DNA of 51,188 nt from JAKQHY01 sp034429475 (GTDB taxonomy: Bacteria; Chloroflexota; Anaerolineae; B4-G1; SLSP01). Position 1 is the stretch's first letter. Each line of letters opens with the position of its first letter. The translations under genes and the position numbers were made by a program. Location of the stretch: contig DAOUGD010000051.1 in the NCBI GenBank assembly GCA_034429475.1, positions 1 through 51,188 on the forward strand. The letters run 5' to 3'. Below, piece after piece: positions 45,841 through 51,188 of this stretch. The notes below the pieces were generated by a model that was given only the letters and a program-made list of their open reading frames with translations, had not been told where the DNA came from and searched no databases.

Positions 45841-47124
45841 ATGACCGAATTTCCACCGGCGGGATTCGTCCCCACGCCTTCCGCCGTACCCGGCATTGAA
45901 GTCTACATGCCGGCGCCCGTTGAAGCAGCGGCGCAGCCGGAAGTCGCCGAATTCAAGTGCCCGCAGTGCCAGGCCACTACCGCTTACAGTGTGAGCGACG
46001 GCGGCCTGCGCTGCTCGCATTGTGGGTACTACGAGCCGCCGCCCAAACCCATCGTGGGGAAGGGGGCTGAAGAATTTGAGTTCACGGTAGCGACGATGGA
46101 AGTCGCTGCTGCGCGCGGCTGGGGCGAGGCCCGCAAGGAGATCGCCTGCCAGAATTGCAGCGCGCGCACCACGCTTCCCGCCGGGGAGTTGACGCACACC
46201 TGCCCGTTCTGCGGCTCGAACCGGGTGGTGCAGCAGGACGCGCCGCAGGACAACTTGCGCCCGCGTTTCCTGATCCCCTTCCAGATCACGGACGCCGTGT
46301 GTACTCAGAATGTGCGGACGTGGCTCGGCAGCAGTTGGATGACGCCCAAAGCCCTGCGCGATCTGGCGAGTGTGACGCGCTTCAGCGGCGTCTACGTGCC
46401 GTTCTGGACGCTCGACGCCGTCACCGAGGCCGACTGGAAGGCCGAAGTCGGCCACCAGAAGACGGAATCGTATCGCGACAGCAAAGGCAATCGGCATACG
46501 CGCACCGTCACCGTCTGGCGGTGGGAGTCGGGTCACGCGCGCCGGGTCTTCGATGACCTGCTGACGTCCGGTACGACCCGTCTGAGCCAGGTGCTGCTGA
46601 AACGTCTCAAAGATTACCAGACGGCGCAACTGGCCCCTTACGACCCCAAGTATCTGGCCGGGTTGATGGCGCAGGCTTACGACATCCCCTTGCAAGACGC
46701 CTGGGCCGCCGGCCGCGAAGAGATGCGCGCGCTGACGCGCGAGACGTGTCGCGGGCAGGCCAGCACCTCGCAGATTCGCAACTTCAGTATGTCCCTGGAT
46801 TTTCAGGACGAAAGCTGGCGTTACATCCTGGCACCGCTTTACGTCTCGACGTACAAGTACGAGGACGCGACGTACCAGGTGATGGTCAACGGGCAGACGG
46901 GGACGGTCGCGGGGCAGCGCCCGGTGGACTGGCCGAAAGTCTGGCTGGCGATTGCCGCGATGGTCGCGCCGGGCGTCTTGTTGGGGCTGCTCGGCTTGTT
47001 GCTGCTGGTGGGAATACCCCCGGCAGGGCCTATCGTCCTCATCGTCGCGCTGGTCGCTTTGATTGCCGGCGGCGCTTTTGCGGCGGGAACTTACGGGAAA
47101 GCAAAGGAGATGGGTGATGTCTGA
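45841..47124 (+). CDS. Zinc-ribbon membrane protein, first of a pair
   Basis: 427 residues. Two N-terminal zinc ribbons: CPQCQATTAYSV...CSHCGYYE (about 40-65) and CQNCSART...CPFCGSNRV (about 103-127). A long middle region has PFQITDAVC, GVYVPFWTLDAVTEADW and a W-rich part with WRYILAPLYVSTY...YQVMVNGQTG. Two hydrophobic segments close it (VWLAIAAMVAPGVLLGLLGLLLLVG, IVLIVALVALIAGGAFA). The plan resembles TFIIB-type zinc-ribbon membrane proteins of unknown function. Its stop overlaps the next gene by 8 bp. Confidence 0.75.
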   Translation: MTEFPPAGFVPTPSAVPGIEVYMPAPVEAAAQPEVAEFKCPQCQATTAYSVSDGGLRCSHCGYYEPPPKPIVGKGAEEFEFTVATMEVAAARGWGEARKEIACQNCSARTTLPAGELTHTCPFCGSNRVVQQDAPQDNLRPRFLIPFQITDAVCTQNVRTWLGSSWMTPKALRDLASVTRFSGVYVPFWTLDAVTEADWKAEVGHQKTESYRDSKGNRHTRTVTVWRWESGHARRVFDDLLTSGTTRLSQVLLKRLKDYQTAQLAPYDPKYLAGLMAQAYDIPLQDAWAAGREEMRALTRETCRGQASTSQIRNFSMSLDFQDESWRYILAPLYVSTYKYEDATYQVMVNGQTGTVAGQRPVDWPKVWLAIAAMVAPGVLLGLLGLLLLVGIPPAGPIVLIVALVALIAGGAFAAGTYGKAKEMGDV

Positions 47125-48235
47125 CTCAACCGTACCTCAAGAATCCAATCCGCCGGCGTCCTCGGCGTGGGGCGTTGCGTTGGAAAGCGTCTGCTGTCCG
47201 CACTGCGATTGGCGCTACTTCGCGTCGCCGGATAAGGCGGACATCCGTTGTCCGCACTGCTTCCAGGCCGACTTGACGCCGCTGGGCGAAGCCACCGCGC
47301 AGTTGCCTTATCGGCTTCCGCCGGAACGCTGGTTGCCCTTCGCCGTGGACTCGGCGACGATGAACCGTCAGGTGGAAACCTTCGCCGGCGGCATCCCCTA
47401 CCCGCCAACTGACCTCAACGGCGACGCTTTGCGTGCGCGGGTGCAGCAGATTTACCTGCCGCTGTGGTTGGTGGATGGGGACGTGACCGCCGCGTGGAAT
47501 GCGGAGGTCGGCTTCGATTATCAGGTGGTCAGCCACCAGGAGCGCTACGCCGACGGCGGCGGCTGGAAGACGGAGGAAGTCCGCAAAGACCGGGTGCGTT
47601 GGGAGCCGCGCGTGGGACGCCTGGAGCGTCATTACGACAACGTCAGCGCGCCCGCGTTGGAGGAGCACGCCGCCCTGGAACGCGCGCTGGGGACGTACCC
47701 CCTGTCTTCGGCGCAGCCCTACACCGCCGACGCGCTCCGCGACGCCCTGGTGCGCCTGCCTGACCGGGCGCCGTCCGCCGCCTGGCCCGACGCCACGCCT
47801 AATTTCCAGGCCGCCGCCGCCGAAGAGTGCCGCCAGGCCGCCCAATCCGATCACATCCAAAAATTCCGCTGGTTGCCCAAGTACACGCAGACTAACTGGA
47901 CGTTGCTGCTCCTGCCGGTCTACGCCACCTACTACCTCGACGACGAGAACGCCCCGCAGCCGGTGCTGATCAACGGGCTGACGGGGAAAATCACCGGCGC
48001 GCGCCGCGCCTCGATGCAGCGGGCGCAGCGGGCCGCCCTGATTACAGTCATCGTCGCCGCCGTCCTCTTTGCCCTGGGATTGCTGTTGGGGGTGCTCGGT
48101 ATCGCCGTTCCGCCCCTGCTCATCTTCGGCATCTTGTTGGCGATCGCTGCTTTCGGCGGCGGCGCCATCGGCGCGCTGGTTCCTATCGTGCGGGCTTCGC
48201 GGTTTAATCGGAAGCAAGCATTGGATGCTCGGTAG
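47117..48235 (+). CDS. Zinc-ribbon membrane protein, second of a pair
   Basis: 372 residues from the ATG at 47117, with AAAGGAGATGGGTG before it, inside the end of the first gene. One zinc ribbon (CPHCDWRYF...IRCPHCFQ) is followed by PPERWLPFAVD, a segment YLPLWLVDGDVTAAWNAEVG that parallels the first gene's YVPFWTLDAVTEADWKAEVG, then WTLLLLPVYATYYLDDE...VLINGLTGKITG. Two spans end the protein (ALITVIVAAVLFALGLLLGVLG, LLIFGILLAIAAFGGGAIGA). It is a diverged paralogue of its neighbour; the two probably form one membrane complex. Confidence 0.75.
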   Translation: MSDSTVPQESNPPASSAWGVALESVCCPHCDWRYFASPDKADIRCPHCFQADLTPLGEATAQLPYRLPPERWLPFAVDSATMNRQVETFAGGIPYPPTDLNGDALRARVQQIYLPLWLVDGDVTAAWNAEVGFDYQVVSHQERYADGGGWKTEEVRKDRVRWEPRVGRLERHYDNVSAPALEEHAALERALGTYPLSSAQPYTADALRDALVRLPDRAPSAAWPDATPNFQAAAAEECRQAAQSDHIQKFRWLPKYTQTNWTLLLLPVYATYYLDDENAPQPVLINGLTGKITGARRASMQRAQRAALITVIVAAVLFALGLLLGVLGIAVPPLLIFGILLAIAAFGGGAIGALVPIVRASRFNRKQALDAR

Positions 48236-48356
48236 GCGGCGGTACGATGCAATAGTATGGAGTGCTGCCCAGGTGGTCGCCTCAGTCTGCCGGCCCATAC
48301 GCGCTGAACTTGCGCCTCGTGATATAATGGAGTTAAGATTCTGAACAGGAGCGGGG

Positions 48357-48593
48357 ATGACTTCACCTACTGAACATACCTATTTGCGTGAAGAAGAGTT
48401 GATTCACCGGGCCGTCGCGGCGTTGTTGGCGGCGCTGGGGCCGGTAGAAGCTACGCGGTTCCTGACGTTGCCCCGCACTCGGACGGTGGACGCCGTGCAG
48501 CGACATCAGGAATGGCAGGCCGGCCTGGATCCACAACGGTTTTTTGATCAGGTATTCGGGGCCACTTCTCCCGCACTCCATACCGATCCTTGA
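48357..48593 (+). CDS. Small hypothetical protein
   Basis: 78 residues with AGGAG before the ATG and a TATAAT box at 48323-48328. It reads LREEELIHRAVAALLAALGPVEATRFL, then RHQEWQAGLDPQRFFDQVF. This short helical layout (GPVEA-RFL... W...L) is one I associate with orphan, antitoxin-like proteins in Cyanobacteria and Chloroflexota. No partner toxin is adjacent. A terminator follows. Confidence 0.65.
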   Translation: MTSPTEHTYLREEELIHRAVAALLAALGPVEATRFLTLPRTRTVDAVQRHQEWQAGLDPQRFFDQVFGATSPALHTDP

Positions 48594-48618
48594 CATACTT
48601 TTTCCATCCCTGTTCAAA

Positions 48619-48655
48619 ACCCGCAAGGTCTTGCCAACTTTGCGGGTCTTTTTGT
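48619..48655 (+). terminator. Intrinsic terminator after the small gene
   Basis: ACCCGCAA (48619-48626) pairs with TTGCGGGT (48640-48647), followed by CTTTTTGTTTT. Confidence 0.85.
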
Positions 48656-48744
48656 TTTCAACCTATGTCATCGGCGGCGCCTTCAAATGTACCGCAAATC
48701 GCGCCGTTTGAATGACCAGGGACTAAACGAAGGCAGGATTCTTG

Positions 48745-48975
48745 CATAAACCACCGGGGAGGCTAATGCCTCCCCGGTGAGGTTATAGCGCGTCTCGCCC
48801 TAGGGGGTGTAGCGCTGTTCGGCCACTTTGCCGCCGTTGCTGTGCGCGGTGATGGACGTTGACCCCAGATGGTCGCCGAAGAGCCAGGTGACGACCTGCC
48901 TTTCTTAATCGCCACACGCTGGCCTCCGGCGTTGCACAATCGCACGGCGCCGGTCTTAATCAGACCGGCGCCACC
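48745..48975 (-). pseudogene. RHS core fragment
   Basis: Minus-strand translation shows VRLCNAGGQRVAIKKG, then after a one-base shift VVTWLFGDHLGSTSITAHSN and VAEQRYTP, a TAG stop and GETRYNLTGEA, the pattern of the RHS repeat-associated core (compare GGQRVAMR and HSDHLGSAS in the gene at 49419). With a frameshift, a stop and no flanks it is a remnant. A perfect 11-bp hairpin (ACCGGGGAGGC, TAAT loop) lies at 48753-48778. Confidence 0.75.
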
Positions 48976-49050
48976 GACTCGCAAGCTCCCCTTGCTTGCT
49001 TCAATCCTTTCACGACTCCAAAAATGGGAAGCACTCTAAGTATTCGCTCG

Positions 49051-49380
49051 TCAGAGAATATCGAAGAAGAGATATATCAGTGCTGCGGAACATAGAACTC
49101 CGCCTATCGCTGAAAGAAAGCCACCGCTTGTGAGCACAATAACTGTCTTGAATGTCCAGGTCAATTGTAGTGGATGGTTTTTTTTGAAAATCACCATACC
49201 ACCAACTACGAAAGCTCCCCCTAACACAAAGAGTATGATATACAATAGGGTTTGAGTACCCGTTTTACTTTTCTCCAAGATAGGCAGAATAACATGCGGT
49301 CCTAAAAACGAGAAATACAGTTTCAGACTCAAAAATACGATCACCGTCATGCATGTATATAAGATCAGTTTCCTTTGCAT
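49051..49380 (-). CDS. Small membrane protein, candidate RHS immunity protein
   Basis: 109 residues with three hydrophobic spans: LILYTCMTVIVFLSLKLYFSF, TLLYIILFVLGGAFVVGGMVIF, and TVIVLTSGGFLSAIGGVLCSAALIYLFF. TAGGAGATATTC precedes the ATG. Its base composition is clearly richer in A+T than the conserved genes here. It begins 38 bp after the RHS gene on the same strand, exactly where immunity genes of RHS polymorphic toxins lie. No family is recognised. Confidence 0.6.
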   Translation of the reverse strand: MQRKLILYTCMTVIVFLSLKLYFSFLGPHVILPILEKSKTGTQTLLYIILFVLGGAFVVGGMVIFKKNHPLQLTWTFKTVIVLTSGGFLSAIGGVLCSAALIYLFFDIL

Positions 49381-49418
49381 ATGAATATCTCCTATTAGTC
49401 TCTGTCTATCAAAACAGT

Positions 49419-51188
49419 TTATTTAGGTAGAGGAACACTCAGGATTTTATCTAACTCCAGTACTTGGAAAATCGACAAATCAGGAGCTACATTGTCCAAC
49501 GCTTCGTAGTAGGAGTAGGGATCACACAAACCGTCACACTCGCTTCCTGTTTTACAATATCTAATTACTATCGCGCCAGAAGCCTGTATATCTAATTCAA
49601 ATTCTGTAATTCCCATAGCGTTCAAATCATTGGCAGCAGTATTGATATAGTCTAGTGCAGCTTGAATCGCCATTGCGTCCGCCCCTCCGGCCATTAGGCC
49701 TAGGGGGATTCCAATTGCGGCAGCTGAAAATGCAAAAATACCCGCGGCAAAAGGGGTCGCAGCGCCATGGGTTGCTACCTCAGCTAACCCAGTAATTATC
49801 CCTCCTCCTATTGCCCCACCAATGCCACCTACCCAATATGCTCGGTTTTGAAGGCTATGAATACGTGTCTCTATACGCGAAGCATAAGCCGCCCAAGTAT
49901 CCATTGTGAAATTGTAATGTCCAGTCGGATCCACATACCGAAGTGGATTATTCAGACAGTAAGCATACCGGTTGAGCGCCTGCGGATTGGCCGGCCCCAT
50001 CGGGACATTGTGTTGCTGGCGCGTCTTGCTATCCCACTGGAAGAACGGGCCAAACTGCAACACCTCGCGGTTTTCCTCGTTGACCTGCGCTGCAAACTCC
50101 CCCAGGTTCACCGTGAGCAGGGTCAGGCGGGTGCGGCTATCGTAGCCCAATGTCGCCGCGCCGCCGCCCGCGCCGTCCGCCGCGCCCGGCACAATGGAAT
50201 CCGCCTGCACGAACCGTCCCAGCGCGGGGTCATAATAGCGGGCATTGTAATCATACAAGCCCAGGCCGGCCTCGTACCGTTGCCCGGTGAAGCGGCGATC
50301 CGTGACCATCGTGCCGCCCGGACGCACCAGGCCGTAGGCGGTGTAGCGCATACTGCTCACCACGCCGCCCGTGCTGTTCGTCGCCAGACTGGCGCTGCCC
50401 AGGTGGTCGCTGTGCAAATAGGTGAGGGTGGAGTTCACGCCGGTGGTCCCACACGATCCGTTGCTCCCATTGCATACGCGCATGGCCACCCGCTGCCCGC
50501 CGAAGGTGTAGTATTGGGTCACGACCTCCGGGCTGGCGGTCTTCTCAAAGTGCGGGCCGACGTAGTAGGTCGTCGCATTGCCGATCACTTTTTTGACCAG
50601 CACGCCGTCGCCATCGTAAGTAAAAGTCGTCGTAGTCCCGTTGACCGTCACCGTTTGCAGGCGGTTTTCCTGATTCCAGCCCTGAGTATAGGTCGCGCCA
50701 TTCTCACTCCGCGTGAACATGCTGCCGTTCGCATCATACGTGTACTTAAGGTGCGTGGCCAGGGTGCCGCCCACGTGCGTCGCCGCGTGCGCGTGCGCGG
50801 GGGCCAGATAGTACAGGGTGCCCAGGTCGGTGCTGGAAGTCAGGTTGCCAATCGTATTATACACGTAAGTGGCGTTGTATGCACCGCGCACGGTTAGCAG
50901 CCGATCCAGGGCGTCATAGGTGAAGGTTAGCGTCTCACTGATAGCCGCGCTCTGATCTTGGAGGCGCGTCACATTACCCACGGCGTCATACTGATAAGTC
51001 AGGTCTAAACGGTCGCTGGAAACGGTGAGGTGTTGCAGGCGCATACTGAAGGGTTCACCCGCGCCGTCGTAGTAATCGTAGGCAGTGGTCAGGGAGTTGC
51101 CATACCCCAGCGTGAGTTGCTGCCCACGGGCATTGTAGGTAGCGCTGTTCACGTAGGGGTAGTTGTTGTAGGTAGTGCTGCGCAGGCT
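49419..51188 (-). CDS. RHS repeat protein with variable C-terminal toxin region (5' end outside window)
   Basis: The frame is open to the window edge, so the N-terminus is missing; 589 codons are seen. YD repeats (YQYDAVGNVTRL, FTYDALDRLLTV, YTYDANGSMFT) lead to the RHS core: YLHSDHLGSASL, TDRRFTGQRYEAGLGLYDYNARYYDPALGRFVQADSI, and RYAYCLNNPLRYVDPTGHYN, after which toxin tips are normally attached. The tip (about 165 residues) is more AT-rich, with a Gly-rich hydrophobic stretch (YWVGGIGGAIGGGIITGL, FAAGIFAFSAAAIGIPLGLMAGG) and a soluble end with two or three cysteines. A membrane-acting or pretoxin-helical role is possible but not shown. Confidence 0.88.
   Translation of the reverse strand, partial: SLRSTTYNNYPYVNSATYNARGQQLTLGYGNSLTTAYDYYDGAGEPFSMRLQHLTVSSDRLDLTYQYDAVGNVTRLQDQSAAISETLTFTYDALDRLLTVRGAYNATYVYNTIGNLTSSTDLGTLYYLAPAHAHAATHVGGTLATHLKYTYDANGSMFTRSENGATYTQGWNQENRLQTVTVNGTTTTFTYDGDGVLVKKVIGNATTYYVGPHFEKTASPEVVTQYYTFGGQRVAMRVCNGSNGSCGTTGVNSTLTYLHSDHLGSASLATNSTGGVVSSMRYTAYGLVRPGGTMVTDRRFTGQRYEAGLGLYDYNARYYDPALGRFVQADSIVPGAADGAGGGAATLGYDSRTRLTLLTVNLGEFAAQVNEENREVLQFGPFFQWDSKTRQQHNVPMGPANPQALNRYAYCLNNPLRYVDPTGHYNFTMDTWAAYASRIETRIHSLQNRAYWVGGIGGAIGGGIITGLAEVATHGAATPFAAGIFAFSAAAIGIPLGLMAGGADAMAIQAALDYINTAANDLNAMGITEFELDIQASGAIVIRYCKTGSECDGLCDPYSYYEALDNVAPDLSIFQVLELDKILSVPLPK

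Overview
The window looks like a chromosomal segment of a GC-rich bacterium, most likely a Chloroflexota (Anaerolineae-like) genome. That placement is an inference. It rests on RHS genes, small Chloroflexota-type orphan genes, a TIGR03960/DUF2344 radical SAM pair, the architecture of the membrane glycosyltransferase, and unusually dense intergenic arrays of short iterated repeats. Housekeeping genes (tgt, map, era, dnaG, a primary sigma factor, initiator and elongator tRNA-Met) argue for a chromosome rather than a plasmid.

Layout. 1-1.7 kb: minus-strand redox cluster (iron-sulfur flavoprotein fragment, NapH-like ferredoxin membrane protein, PadR regulator). 2.0-7.8 kb: complete phosphate uptake operon pstS-pstC-pstA-pstB-phoU behind six 11-bp Pho-box-like repeats; pstA carries a whole PstS-type binding domain, circularly permuted, in its first external loop. 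8.2-9.1 kb: decayed RHS gene. 9.2-14.1 kb: GH3 glycosidase, VOC protein, GNAT acetyltransferase, YitT membrane protein. 14.1-19.1 kb: accessory island of remnants (hsdM fragment, two broken transposases), a small-gene operon with a strong promoter covered by a perfect dyad, an HTH protein, and two CAT-anticodon tRNAs. 19.3-26.9 kb, minus strand: DUF2804, PHP phosphoesterase, DUF2442/DUF4160 pair, a large XdhD-like molybdenum hydroxylase whose [2Fe-2S] domain has lost all eight cysteines, Uma2 nuclease, DUF123, Trm112-like protein. 26.9-29.1 kb, plus strand: tgt and map. 29.1-45.5 kb, minus strand: era, VUT-family transporter, DUF2344, TIGR03960 radical SAM, rpoD/sigA, dnaG, membrane glycosyltransferase, DUF503, polysaccharide deacetylase, lipoate ligase, beta-CASP nuclease, RNase D. 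45.8-48.6 kb, plus strand: two coupled zinc-ribbon membrane proteins and a small orphan. 48.7-51.2 kb: an RHS remnant, a putative immunity protein, and the 3' part of an RHS toxin gene running off the window.

Most genes are ordinary. The standouts are: (1) the PstA with an inserted, circularly permuted PstS domain; (2) about twenty arrays of 7-11 bp iterated units, nearly all with different unit sequences, many folding into long hairpins, filling intergenic gaps and in several places read in frame inside genes (xdhD-like gene, glycosyltransferase, era, lipoate ligase); (3) the RHS C-terminal toxin/immunity candidate pair; (4) the repressor-like promoter in the island. Promoters recognisable by eye mostly have a 16-nt spacer (for example TTGACN-16-TATACT), and dnaG and RNase D appear to be transcribed as leaderless mRNAs.
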